From Prevotella sp902465605 (lineage in GTDB: Bacteria > Bacteroidota > Bacteroidia > Bacteroidales > Bacteroidaceae): 64,000 bases of DNA. The notes beneath the pieces were generated by a model. It had not been told where the DNA came from and ran no database searches. It saw only the letters and a program-made list of their open reading frames with translations. The first letter of the stretch is position 1, and the number at the start of each line of letters is the position of its first letter. Made by a program: the position numbers and the translations under genes. The stretch is taken from the NCBI GenBank assembly GCA_902465605.1, contig CABQNT010000006.1, positions 62,001 to 126,000 of the forward strand. Direction: 5' to 3'. Shown here one piece after another: positions 10,801 through 18,541 of the stretch.

Positions 10801-11499
10801 TGCTTCGCGATGCGTGAAGAATGTTTCTGGGTTTTCAGCCGTACCACGAGTTACTGGGCGCTCTGGTGTCAGTGCGCGGTCGCGGAAACGTTTGATGTCG
10901 TCATAGTCAATCAATTTCTTGATTTCCTCTTCGTCAATCATTTCAATTTTTTGATACTCATGCGAAGTACGGAAACCATCGAAGAAATTGATGAAAGGAA
11001 TGCTTGTCTTTAAGGTAGCCAAATAAGGTACTGTCGACAAGTCCATCACCTCTTGAACGGATCCAGCGCAGAACATGGCGAAACCGGTTTGACGGCAAGC
11101 CATTACGTCAGAGTGGTCACCAAAGATACACAATGCGTGCGTGGCAACGGTGCGCGCCGAAACGTTGATAACGCAAGGCAGCTGTTCGCCAGCTATCTTG
11201 TACATGTTTGGTATCATGAGTAGCAAACCCTGCGATGCTGTATAGGTTGTGGTCAATGCGCCTGATTGAAGAGAGCCATGCACGGCACCGGCTGCGCCTC
11301 CTTCCGACTGCATTTCTTGTACCGTAACCGTTTGTCCAAATAGGTTCTTTCGTCCCTTGGCAGCCCATGTGTCAACATGTTCGGCCATAGGAGAAGACGG
11401 TGTGATGGGGTAGATGGCAGCTACCTCAGAAAACATGTAACTGATATGAGCTGCGGCTTCGTTACCATCACAAGTGATAAACTTTTTTTCTTTTGCCAT
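7819..11499 (-). CDS. nifJ: Pyruvate:ferredoxin (flavodoxin) oxidoreductase
   Basis: 1,226 residues; single-chain PFOR that oxidatively decarboxylates pyruvate to acetyl-CoA while reducing ferredoxin or flavodoxin, the central step of anaerobic pyruvate metabolism. The N-terminal pyrimidine-binding domain is followed by the gamma domain, then two 4Fe-4S motifs (CIQCNKCAYVCPHA and CVGCGNCADVCPGN). The proximal-cluster cysteines start at CAGCGETPYVKL, and the thiamine-diphosphate site is GGDGASYDIGFGGLDH plus LDTEVYSNTGGQ. The last 45 or so residues form an acidic, low-complexity tail (Glu, Asp, Ala, Thr) that most PFORs lack. It is monocistronic, with its own terminator. I did not find a clear promoter box. 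Confidence 0.98.
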   Translation of the reverse strand: MAKEKKFITCDGNEAAAHISYMFSEVAAIYPITPSSPMAEHVDTWAAKGRKNLFGQTVTVQEMQSEGGAAGAVHGSLQSGALTTTYTASQGLLLMIPNMYKIAGEQLPCVINVSARTVATHALCIFGDHSDVMACRQTGFAMFCAGSVQEVMDLSTVPYLATLKTSIPFINFFDGFRTSHEYQKIEMIDEEEIKKLIDYDDIKRFRDRALTPERPVTRGTAENPETFFTHREACNKHYEDVPDVVEGYLKQISELTGREYHIFSYYGAEDAENIIILMGSATEAAREVIDHQLKEGKKVGMISVHLYRPFSVKHLLAAVPKTVKRIAVLDRTKEPGAEGEPLYLDVKSAFYDVENKPLIVGGRYGLGSADITPSHIISVFDNLEMNEPKNHFTVGIVDDVTFTSLPLLEDIPLGAEGTFEAKFFGLGADGTVGANKNSVKIIGDNTNKYCQAYFSYDSKKSGGFTCSHLRFGDQPIHSTYKVITPNFVACHVQAYLRMYDVIRGLRKNGTFLLNTVFEGEELANFIPNRLKRYFAQNNITVYYINATKIAQEIGLGNRTNTILQSAFFRITEVIPVDLAVEQMKKFIVKSYGNKGQDIVDKNYAAVERGVEYQQLTVDPAWADLADEEEATEEDVPAYIKEIVRPINAQNGDLLKVSDFVKYDMIDGTMLNGSSAYEKRGVEAFNPEWTPENCIQCNKCAYVCPHAAIRPFVLDEEEVKGFNDKTLAMKVPRPMAGMNFRIQVSVLDCVGCGNCADVCPGNKQGKALKMVPFTRDEKMIENWNYLTKNVKSKQHLVDIQSNVKNSQFAQPLFEFSGACAGCGETPYVKLVSQLFGDREMLANATGCSSIYSASLPSTPYTTNADGKGPAFANSLFEDFCEFGMGMVMGNKKMRDRLAVLLNQLVEKEDSSNELKEAVQKWMEAKEDAQGSKEATEQLKPLIKAGAEKGCDTCKELMTLEHYLIKRSQWIIGGDGASYDIGFGGLDHVIASGEDVNILVLDTEVYSNTGGQSSKATPLGAIAQFAAQGKRIRKKDLGLMATTYGYVYVAQIAMGADQAQTLKAIREAEAYPGPSLIIAYSPCINHGLKAKGGMGKSQAEEARAVACGYWHLWRYNPQLADEGKNPFVLDSKEPDWSKFRDFLLGEVRYLSVKKAYPNEADELFQAAEDMAKLRYNSYVRKSQEDWSMSNGEVDETANEDPNTAEATEKVVASEPKEDSKAEHVDAKS

Positions 11500-11622
11500 T
11501 TTGTTATAAATAAAATATGAATAAATGTTTCGTATGAATCTTTTAATTCTTTACTATTACTCTTGTTCTTTTGTTGCTGTATTTATTTGTTCGCTTGTCT
11601 TGATTCGCCCCTCTGTCGCCTG

Positions 11623-12810
11623 TCAATATAGAAAACCAAACAGCCATAGGGGGATGCGGTTGTCTTGCCCCACCTCAGTGTTGTATCGGGCATAGACGGT
11701 ATCACTGCTGTAATGTATCTTATGTTCGCTCTTTGCATCGCAAATTCTGAACTTCTGTTTGCCGTCAACCAGGTAGAAACGGTCTTTGCCAGCTTGGTTC
11801 ACTGCGTGGTCTTTCCACATGCAGTTCACGAAGAAAGTCTCCATCAAGTCTTGTGTATCTGCCTTGTTCGGATAAATGACATATTGCAGATTGGTGTTGT
11901 GCATCATCACTTTGCTGGGCTTCTTCGGGAAATCTTGGCCCATGGGATAGATGATGTTAATCAATCGGGCATCGGCCAGGTATTTGATGTAATTCATCAC
12001 CGTAGCGCGACTGGTATGTATCTCGTGCGCCAGATTGCTGATGTTGGGCGCACACTGCCCTTCAGTGGCCAACAGGTAGAACAGCTTCTTGATTTTTGTG
12101 AGGTATTTCAGTTCGATTTGCTTGATGAGCAGAATGTCTACCTCCGTCATCATGTTCATGGTCTTCAGCAGATTCTCCGAGAAATTGCGATTCTCCAGAA
12201 AGAACGGATAGAAGCCATGGTGGATGTAGTCCATGAAGTATTTCGCCGGACTGGCCTTTGGCAGAATTTGTTTGATGATGTGTTCGTGATTCGTTAGTAT
12301 CTCGTCAAGCGTGTAAGGCGTAAACTGGTTGTTGGTTTTGAGGTTGAGAAACTCGCGAAACGAGAACCCGCGTAAGTTGTAACTCTTCACGATGCTGTTC
12401 AGTTCGGGATTCTCTTCCTTGAGCCTCATCACGCTCGAGCCGGTGAAAATCACCTTCAATTCCGGAAAACGGTCGTGGCATCGCCTTAGCTCCTCACTCC
12501 AGTTGGGCTGCTTGAACACCTGGTCAATGAGCAGCACCTTACCGCCCTGCTCAACAAATTGCTTCGCAAAATCATCTATTCCGCAGCCTTGGAAGTAGAA
12601 GTTGTTCATGTTGATGTACAGGCAGCGGCGATCAGTACTCTCAAAATTTTCTTGTGCGTATTGCAACAAGAAAGTGGTCTTTCCCACACCTCTTGTCCCC
12701 TTGATGCCAATCAAGCGGTCGTTCCAGTCAATCTCATCCATGAGGGTGCGACGAACTGGCGCTTTGGTGTGCTCTACAAGGCTCTTATGAGTGCGGAAGA
12801 AAGATTCCAT
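11623..12810 (-). CDS. AAA-family ATPase with DUF4143, Walker B Glu replaced by Gln
   Basis: 395 residues. An N-terminal AAA_14-type ATPase domain with Walker A GTRGVGKT (38-45) is followed by a winged-helix DUF4143-type C-terminal region. Bacteroidetes carry many paralogues, often of unknown role. The Walker B strand reads VLLIDQVFKQPNW, with Gln97 (codon CAG, 12522 to 12520) where the family normally has the catalytic Glu. The sensor-like FTGSSVMRL strand is present. The Glu-to-Gln change usually allows ATP binding but blocks hydrolysis, so the protein may act as an ATP-bound switch or be decaying. The rest of the gene is intact. A good promoter (TTTG-N19-TATCTTTG, 12875 to 12845) lies upstream. 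Confidence 0.85.
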   Translation of the reverse strand: MESFFRTHKSLVEHTKAPVRRTLMDEIDWNDRLIGIKGTRGVGKTTFLLQYAQENFESTDRRCLYINMNNFYFQGCGIDDFAKQFVEQGGKVLLIDQVFKQPNWSEELRRCHDRFPELKVIFTGSSVMRLKEENPELNSIVKSYNLRGFSFREFLNLKTNNQFTPYTLDEILTNHEHIIKQILPKASPAKYFMDYIHHGFYPFFLENRNFSENLLKTMNMMTEVDILLIKQIELKYLTKIKKLFYLLATEGQCAPNISNLAHEIHTSRATVMNYIKYLADARLINIIYPMGQDFPKKPSKVMMHNTNLQYVIYPNKADTQDLMETFFVNCMWKDHAVNQAGKDRFYLVDGKQKFRICDAKSEHKIHYSSDTVYARYNTEVGQDNRIPLWLFGFLY

Positions 12811-12844
12811 TTCTAAATCCTTTTAAATTGCATAATCGTCACTG

Positions 12845-12875
12845 CAAAGATACTATTTATTTCTATAATTGCAAA
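12845..12875 (-). promoter_or_regulatory. Promoter of the AAA/DUF4143 ATPase gene
   Basis: Minus-strand TTTG (12875-12872), 19-base spacer, TATCTTTG (12852-12845). Both boxes and the spacing match the Bacteroidetes primary-sigma consensus. It is divergent from the promoter of the ATP-grasp gene. Confidence 0.7.
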
Positions 12876-12882
12876 CTCTATA

Positions 12883-12914
12883 TTGCAAAATATCATCTTT
12901 TTTTATTATTTTTG
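12883..12914 (+). promoter_or_regulatory. Promoter of the ATP-grasp gene
   Basis: TTG at 12883-12885, a 21-base spacer and TATTTTTG at 12907-12914 match the Bacteroidetes consensus; the ATG follows 31 bases later. Confidence 0.6.
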
Positions 12915-12945
12915 TACCCAGTTAAAAGAATGAGGCTTTCCGACG

Positions 12946-14055
12946 ATGAAATTACATATCTTCAATCCAGATCACGATGTAGCATTGGCGTCCAACATGG
13001 ATGCTTTCACAGCTCCGCATGCCGCACGCGAATTGCGTGCCGACTTAGGCTATCTGCCGGCTCTGTGGGCTGACGATGGTGACATGGTGCTGGTAGATGA
13101 CGTGTCGGCTGCACTCGAATCGGCACGCCGTCTTGGCGGTTTGGTGCATGATGTGTTGTTTGTTTCGCATGCCGATTTGTGTCGTGTTCCCATCGATTTC
13201 TCCACGGTGAAGGTCGAACCTTGGGGGTGGAACAGGGCTTTATGTCACTATTTAGTGTCGTCCAACGCGACGTTCAGGCAAACAGTGCCCACGGCCAAGC
13301 AATTGGATGTTATGCGCAAGCTGAGCAGTCGCACGTTCGCTGCAACCCATTTACTGCCTATTCTTGCAGCATCACACGAGCGTTTTGTAGGAACCAGCAC
13401 TTTTTTCTCGGGCGATGCTGCCCAGTTGGCCGACCTGCTCATGGCCGATGGCGAGCGATTTGTATTGAAAGCACCCTGGAGCAGTAGCGGTAGGGGGTTG
13501 AGATATGTAGACCATGATTTCAGTGACCATGTTGAAGGGTGGTGCCGAAACCTCATCAAAAAGCAGGGTGGCATCATGATAGAACCGCAATATAATAAGG
13601 TCTGTGATTTTGGAATGGAATTCATGGCTATGGACAACGGTCGTGTGGCATATCTTGGTCTGTCACTGTTCTCAACAGTTCATGGCGCTTATACGGGTAA
13701 CGTCATCGCTTCGGAGCCGGTGAAGCGCGACATGATGGCGCGGTATGTACCCCTCGAATTGCTCGATTTCATCCAGGCGCATGTTATCTCGCTGGTTGGT
13801 TCGCTCTTCAAAGGCAAATATGTGGGGCCGTTTGGCATCGACATGATGGTGGTGAGGATGGAGAATCGCGAGGAGTTGTGCATCCATCCTTGTGTCGAAC
13901 TCAATCTCCGCCGTACCATGGGGCATGTGGCCTTGACGTTGACGGAGCCGCAGTCTACCGACCCCAAACAACTCATGCATGTGGAGTATACCGATAAGTA
14001 TCGCTTGAAGGTGTCGTTGGCTGGTGATGATTTGCTGATACCGTATGTCTTATAA
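12946..14055 (+). CDS. ATP-grasp-like protein of unknown substrate
   Basis: 369 residues, soluble, no signal peptide. The region from about residue 175 has ATP-grasp hallmarks: FVLKAPWSSSGRGLRYV (phosphate-binding Lys and Gly-rich loop), IMIEPQYNKVCDFGMEFMA (adenine-contacting strand) and CVELNLRRTMG, where the E-x-N pair is the usual Mg-ATP ligand. The N-terminus starts IFNPDHDVALAS and reads like a conserved substrate-recognition segment. ATP-grasp enzymes ligate a carboxylate to an amine or thiol through an acyl phosphate; the substrates here cannot be read. The family is annotated as hypothetical in Bacteroidales as far as I know. It has its own promoter and no clear operon partner. Confidence 0.75.
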   Translation: MKLHIFNPDHDVALASNMDAFTAPHAARELRADLGYLPALWADDGDMVLVDDVSAALESARRLGGLVHDVLFVSHADLCRVPIDFSTVKVEPWGWNRALCHYLVSSNATFRQTVPTAKQLDVMRKLSSRTFAATHLLPILAASHERFVGTSTFFSGDAAQLADLLMADGERFVLKAPWSSSGRGLRYVDHDFSDHVEGWCRNLIKKQGGIMIEPQYNKVCDFGMEFMAMDNGRVAYLGLSLFSTVHGAYTGNVIASEPVKRDMMARYVPLELLDFIQAHVISLVGSLFKGKYVGPFGIDMMVVRMENREELCIHPCVELNLRRTMGHVALTLTEPQSTDPKQLMHVEYTDKYRLKVSLAGDDLLIPYVL

Positions 14056-14142
14056 ATGGTTTGATACACAGCTTATTATTTACTTCTTTTGAAGTAAAGC
14101 ATGTCCTCGTTTCTCTTCTTTTTTCCCTTGTGAAACTAAAAG

Positions 14143-14220
14143 CATTGACTTTGAAGGTTAATATCCATGACTTTGGGGTCCAAACTCATAGACATTGATG
14201 CCCAAAGTCAACGCCTTTGG
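14143..14220 (+). repeat. Degenerate tandem repeat, 21-23-bp unit, copy A
   Basis: Three and a half units starting CATTGACTTT, CATGACTTTG, CATAGACATTG and CAACGCCTTTGG at 14143, 14166, 14187 and 14209. The best unit is CATGACTTTGGGGTCCAAAC. A second array of the same unit lies in opposite orientation at 43500-43574. It is intergenic, between two convergent genes. Confidence 0.65.
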
Positions 14221-14268
14221 TTGGCGGCCTTTGTGGGGTGCCAACCATGGAGGCCAGGGGCTGCGTTT

Positions 14269-14628
14269 TCAATTCGATTTTCTGGTGGGTTTCGTGCGAG
14301 GTTTACTCGACTTTTTCAGATAGCGCGTCCACGCGTATGGCCGTCGGTTGAGCAAATAGTTGGGGTCGTCCATGTGTCTGTATGCCTCGCGCTCGAATGA
14401 AATGTTGAGGTATGCTCGCCCCCTCATCGGCAGGCGAACGAGCCACTCGATGACGTAGAAAAGATAGAAGAATACAAATCCCAGTTCAATCATCTGCCGA
14501 GTATGGATGCGCTCATGCTGGATAAGGTCGGCCGTGATGGTCGTTCCTTTGCGGCAAAACAGCATTCCCAGAATGTTGATGGCGTCATAATTTTTGAAGG
14601 GTATCAGTCGGTTGTGAACGATGAGCAT
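14269..14628 (-). CDS. Small HExxH-motif protein with a membrane segment
   Basis: 119 residues. It contains HERIHTRQ (an HExxHxxQ zinc-site pattern, residues 38-45), a hydrophobic helix (FVFFYLFYVIEWLV) and a downstream FEREAY, whose Glu could be the third zinc ligand. This is the minimal layout of a membrane-associated gluzincin-like peptidase, but much shorter than M48 or M56 enzymes. The C-terminus is strongly basic. Activity is inferred from motifs only. It follows the EamA transporter gene by 40 bases on the same strand and is probably co-transcribed with it. Confidence 0.7.
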   Translation of the reverse strand: MLIVHNRLIPFKNYDAINILGMLFCRKGTTITADLIQHERIHTRQMIELGFVFFYLFYVIEWLVRLPMRGRAYLNISFEREAYRHMDDPNYLLNRRPYAWTRYLKKSSKPRTKPTRKSN

Positions 14629-14668
14629 GGGAGTGATGTGAACAAATTTTGTGTGTTTCCGTGTTTTA

Positions 14669-15607
14669 TTATTCCACGTTTTTTCTGGTGATGATATAGG
14701 CGCTCAGCAAAACGAGAATGCCGGCTACCGGTTTGTCCCAGGTCAGCACGTCCTGTCCGATGTAGATGGCTACCAACGAAGCAACCACGGGTTGCAGATT
14801 GGTGTAAATGCTCACGGTGGTAGCGGGCAGGTAACGCATGGCGAACGGTATGGCGAAGTAGCCCATCACGGTGGCAAACAGCACGATGAAGGCCATTTCG
14901 GCTACGCCTGTCCAAGCCCATGCGGCAGAGAAAAGTTTCTGCTGACCCCATTCGGGGGCGGCGAAAGGCAGCACGGCGAGAGTAGAAATGAGGAAAATCC
15001 ACTTCATCTGGGTCACGGCCGAGTACTTCTGAGAAACGTTTCGGGTAATCAACAGATAGATGACCCAGGTGAGCAGACTCAGAATGGTGAGGAAGATGCC
15101 CAACACGTCGTTGGTTCCCGAGCCGCTCTGCCAGCCCATGAAAACCATCAAGAGCGCGCCGGCAATACCGATGAGTACGCCTATCGTCTTCTTTCCATTG
15201 AGCGTCTCTTTCAAAAAAGCAGCCGCCATCAGCATGGTGGCAACGGGTGTCAGCGTGGCAATCAGTGAGAAGTAAACCGGTGTGGTGTATACCAAAGCCC
15301 AGGCGGTGAGCGTTTGTGAAACCACAAATCCAAGTAAACCACCCAGCATAATGATTAGTAAGTCTTTGCGTTCAACAGGCTCTTTGGGCATGAACAGGCT
15401 AATCAACCAGAAAATCACCGCAGCACCCAGGCATCGGGTGAACATGTATCCCATGGGTGACACCCATTCGTCGAGCAAGAGTTTGGTAACGGGTACACCT
15501 AAGCCAAAGATTACGTTGGCCAGTATCACGGCACTGTGTGCCTGTATTTTGTTTTTATTTTTAATCATGCTTAATTGGGTTTGCGTTGCGAGTAGATGGT
15601 CGTTCAT
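14669..15607 (-). CDS. EamA/DMT-family transporter
   Basis: Up to 312 residues with ten predicted hydrophobic helices in two homologous EamA halves (VILANVIFGLGVPVTKLL near the start; WVIYLLITRNVSQKY at the middle; MAFIVLFATVMGYFAIPFAM late). Family members export metabolites or amino acids across the inner membrane; the substrate here is unknown. A -7 box (TATATTTG, 15632-15625) allows the ATG at 15607 with a very short leader, while the ATG at 15568 (MIKNKNKIQ) is an equally good start. The next gene on the strand is the small HExxH protein. Confidence 0.9.
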   Translation of the reverse strand: MNDHLLATQTQLSMIKNKNKIQAHSAVILANVIFGLGVPVTKLLLDEWVSPMGYMFTRCLGAAVIFWLISLFMPKEPVERKDLLIIMLGGLLGFVVSQTLTAWALVYTTPVYFSLIATLTPVATMLMAAAFLKETLNGKKTIGVLIGIAGALLMVFMGWQSGSGTNDVLGIFLTILSLLTWVIYLLITRNVSQKYSAVTQMKWIFLISTLAVLPFAAPEWGQQKLFSAAWAWTGVAEMAFIVLFATVMGYFAIPFAMRYLPATTVSIYTNLQPVVASLVAIYIGQDVLTWDKPVAGILVLLSAYIITRKNVE

Positions 15608-15624
15608 CGTCTACAAATCAAATG

Positions 15625-15632
15625 CAAATATA
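15625..15632 (-). promoter_or_regulatory. -7 box of the EamA transporter gene
   Basis: TATATTTG on the minus strand, 18 bases before the longest reading frame's ATG. It lies back to back with the helicase promoter 42 bases away. Confidence 0.5.
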
Positions 15633-15673
15633 GTATTTTTTTGGAGAATGCCGGGTAGCTCAAATAAAAATGA

Positions 15674-15681
15674 TATATTTG
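15674..15681 (+). promoter_or_regulatory. -7 box that fixes the helicase start
   Basis: TATATTTG lies just downstream of an in-frame ATG at 15670, so that ATG cannot be in the transcript from this promoter. The first usable ATGs are at 15700 and 15709. Confidence 0.6.
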
Positions 15682-15699
15682 TATGGTCAAACGATTAGC

Positions 15700-18414
15700 A
15701 TGCAGACCATGAACACGAATAAGATTCAGACAACTTTTACGCCCGACAAGTTTCAACAAAAGGTGATACAGGCCGAGGGTGGGTACCACTTGGTGCTGGC
15801 TCCGCCGGGATGTGGCAAGACGCAAATTCTCACCGAGCGCATTCGTAGGGCGTACGAACAAGGAATGCCGTTTGGTAAGATGCTGTGTCTGACGTTTACC
15901 AACCGCGCTGCCCGTGGCATGAAAGAACGTATTGAGGCTCATATCACAGACGAGGGCGTTAACGAGGTGTATGTGGGAAACGTTCATCGGTTTTGTTCCA
16001 AATTCTTGTTCGACAACAGTTTGGTGCCTGCCGAGAGTTCGGTCATTGACGATGAAGATGCCTTCAGCATCCTGGCACGCTATCGGGATGAGGACGAATA
16101 TGCGGTGCAGGCGAACTATCGAGCGAAAAGTGAATATATAGAGGTGTTTCATTTTGCGGGATTCATCCATCAACTGGTGCATGAACATCCCAAAAAACTG
16201 CGTCTACACCCTGAATGTGTGACGACAAGGGACGTGACGGCGTTGCGCACGTTGTGCCAAGTGCAGCGAATGGAGATGACACCTGCCACGATGCTGGATG
16301 TGTTCACGCATTCGGATGTGTATGAGGATCTCATCCAAACCGAGGCATACGACTTGGGAAGTCAGCGTGACATTGGCGCCTTACTGAAAAAAATGGAGCA
16401 GGCGCGGCATTACATGGCATACAAAAAAGAGAACAAGTTGCTGGATTTTGAGGACTTGTTGATGCTTACCTACGATGCGTTGCGGGCTGACGACAAGCAT
16501 GAGCTGAGGCGGTATGACTGGATACAGGTTGATGAGGTGCAAGACCTCAATCCGTTACAGCTGGCACTTGTCGACGGTTTTACAAGTAGCGACTTCCACA
16601 CCGTGATGTATTTGGGTGACGAGCAGCAGGCCATCTTTTCGTTCATGGGTGCGAAGATGAGCACGCTGGACGCTTTGAGGGAGCGTTGTGAGGGACATGT
16701 TCACCGGCTGTTTGTCAACCATCGCTCCCCTCAATATCTGCTTGACGTGTTCAATGTGTATGCCGAACAGCAGCTGGGAATAGACAAAAACGTGCTGCCA
16801 ACGACCAATTATCTTCCCCAACGTAAGGGAGATGAGTTGCAAGTGATGGATAGCGTGACCATTGACTCGGAATATCGTGACGTCGCCGATGTGGTATTTC
16901 GGTTGCAAGCTGCGGATGAGAAGGAAACAACGGCGGTCATCGTGAGCGCCAATGCCGATGCAGAAATGATGAGTAGGGCGTTGAACGATTTGTCATTATC
17001 GCATTTTAAGGTGTCGGGAGATGATTTGTTCGCCTCGCAGGGCGTGAAGTTGCTGCTGGCACATCTGAATGTTTTGGCCAACGAGCACAACTTCATCGGT
17101 TGGTCACGATTGTTCATGGGGCTGCATGTCTTTGAGAGCAATGCAGCGGCGCGTGGCTTTGTGCGGGGATTGTTGGACAGGGCGATGCTGCCAACCGACC
17201 TTCTGACGTATCAAGAGAGCAGTTATGTGCAAGAATTTGTAAAGTGTTATGAGCAGCAGGATATTGTGGTGTTCGACACAGAAACCACCGGACTGAACGT
17301 TTTTGAGGACGACATCGTGCAGATTGCAGCTGTCAGGATGCGGCAAGGGAAAGTGGTTCCCGGCTCGTCGTTTGTCGTTTTTATGGAAACCGACCGTGAT
17401 ATCCCGCAACAACTGGGAGAGATTGAAAATCCATTGATTGCTGAAATGCAGCGACATGTGCTGCTTAGTCACACAGAAGGGTTACAGATGTTCATGAAAT
17501 ACGTGGGCGACAGCATGCTTTTGGGACACAATGCCGACTACGATTATCATATTCTGGATTTCAATCTGCAACGCTATTTGCCCGCCATATCGTTGAAAGA
17601 GCAGTGTCCGCGCTATCTGGATTCGCTCAAACTCGTTCGGTTGTTGGAACCAAACCTGCGTGAGTACAAACTCAAGCACTTGCTCTCAGTGTTGCATTTG
17701 GAAGGAGAAAATGCCCATTTGGCCGATGCCGATGTTGACGCAACGTGCAATGTGGTGCGCCATTGCTATGGAAAAGCCAAGCTCATGGTGCCTTCTCAGT
17801 TGGAATGGATACGCCATCCGCGGTTCAAGAAGCGGGCAGAGGTGTTGCGAAAAAACTATTTAGACATATACAATGCGGCCAAACAGCGGCTGTATCAGCG
17901 AGAAAAACCTGGCGATGAGCCTGTATTGGTGCAGGAAATGCAACGCTTCTATGCGTTTCTTTGTAGTGAAAAACTGTTGGAACCGCAAGATAAGTTGCAT
18001 TATGTCACGCAGTTTCTCACGGATGATATCATTGACCAAGCAGCGGCACCATCATTGGTGGAGCAGCTGTGGGCCTACGTCACGGAAATAAACACGCTGA
18101 AAGAGGCCGACTTGTGCAACAGTCAAACGCTGCAAGAGCGTATCTTTGTGACAACCGTTCACAAGGCAAAAGGACTGGAATTTGACAATGTCATCATCTT
18201 TGATGCCGTTGACGGGCGCTATCCCAACTTCTACAATCAAAACAACGAACGGCTGTTGGCCGAAGACAAGCGTAAATTTTATGTAGCCATGACGCGGGCC
18301 AAGAAACGTCTTTATGTGGCTTGGTCGACCACAAGGATAGACTATTACAATCGTTCTCACCCGCGCGACATCACCCCCTTCATGACGCCAATACTGCAAT
18401 TCTTCGAAGAATGA
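15700..18414 (+). CDS. UvrD-like superfamily 1 helicase with embedded DEDDh exonuclease
   Basis: About 904 residues. The N-terminal half has SF1A motifs: APPGCGKT (Walker A, Lys40), TFTNRAARGMKERI (motif Ia), VDEVQDLNPLQ (motif II) and GDEQQAIFSFMGAK (motif III). Between the helicase halves, residues 520-685, lies a DnaQ-like exonuclease with all acidic ligands: FDTETTG (Asp526, Glu528), LGHNADYDYHIL and HLADADVD (His673). Helicase motifs resume with TTVHKAKGLEFDNVIIFDAVDG and YVAMTRAKKRLYVAWS. Unwinding and 3'-5' trimming in one chain suggests a DNA-repair or recombination nuclease; that is inference. The ATG at 15709 is an alternative start. A hairpin at 18484-18526 may end transcription on both strands. 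Confidence 0.92.
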   Translation: MQTMNTNKIQTTFTPDKFQQKVIQAEGGYHLVLAPPGCGKTQILTERIRRAYEQGMPFGKMLCLTFTNRAARGMKERIEAHITDEGVNEVYVGNVHRFCSKFLFDNSLVPAESSVIDDEDAFSILARYRDEDEYAVQANYRAKSEYIEVFHFAGFIHQLVHEHPKKLRLHPECVTTRDVTALRTLCQVQRMEMTPATMLDVFTHSDVYEDLIQTEAYDLGSQRDIGALLKKMEQARHYMAYKKENKLLDFEDLLMLTYDALRADDKHELRRYDWIQVDEVQDLNPLQLALVDGFTSSDFHTVMYLGDEQQAIFSFMGAKMSTLDALRERCEGHVHRLFVNHRSPQYLLDVFNVYAEQQLGIDKNVLPTTNYLPQRKGDELQVMDSVTIDSEYRDVADVVFRLQAADEKETTAVIVSANADAEMMSRALNDLSLSHFKVSGDDLFASQGVKLLLAHLNVLANEHNFIGWSRLFMGLHVFESNAAARGFVRGLLDRAMLPTDLLTYQESSYVQEFVKCYEQQDIVVFDTETTGLNVFEDDIVQIAAVRMRQGKVVPGSSFVVFMETDRDIPQQLGEIENPLIAEMQRHVLLSHTEGLQMFMKYVGDSMLLGHNADYDYHILDFNLQRYLPAISLKEQCPRYLDSLKLVRLLEPNLREYKLKHLLSVLHLEGENAHLADADVDATCNVVRHCYGKAKLMVPSQLEWIRHPRFKKRAEVLRKNYLDIYNAAKQRLYQREKPGDEPVLVQEMQRFYAFLCSEKLLEPQDKLHYVTQFLTDDIIDQAAAPSLVEQLWAYVTEINTLKEADLCNSQTLQERIFVTTVHKAKGLEFDNVIIFDAVDGRYPNFYNQNNERLLAEDKRKFYVAMTRAKKRLYVAWSTTRIDYYNRSHPRDITPFMTPILQFFEE

Positions 18415-18483
18415 GGGTAGAGAGGGTTGCAAACATTGTTTAATGTCTTTTACTTTTTGGTAAAGACGAATGTAAAGAGCATG

Positions 18484-18526
18484 AAAAATGGATTCACGGT
18501 ATCGGTTGAAACCATGAATCCATTTT
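18484..18526. terminator. Bidirectional terminator between helicase gene and pepD
   Basis: A 12-bp stem (AAAATGGATTCA pairing with TGAATCCATTTT) with an 18-base loop lies between the convergent stops. The minus-strand side is followed by TTTTTC, so it should end pepD transcription best. Confidence 0.75.
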
Positions 18527-18541
18527 CGCTATTTGCGTGCA

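Noticed and set aside
14143..14220. CRISPR array
   Set aside because: Units are contiguous, degenerate and without spacers; no cas genes in the window.
14167..14400. Plus-strand frame after the ATP-grasp gene
   Set aside because: It starts inside the tandem-repeat array and overlaps the HExxH gene in antisense.
14651..15268. His/Gly/Gln-rich plus-strand frame
   Set aside because: Fully antisense to the EamA transporter, with no signal, motif or start context.
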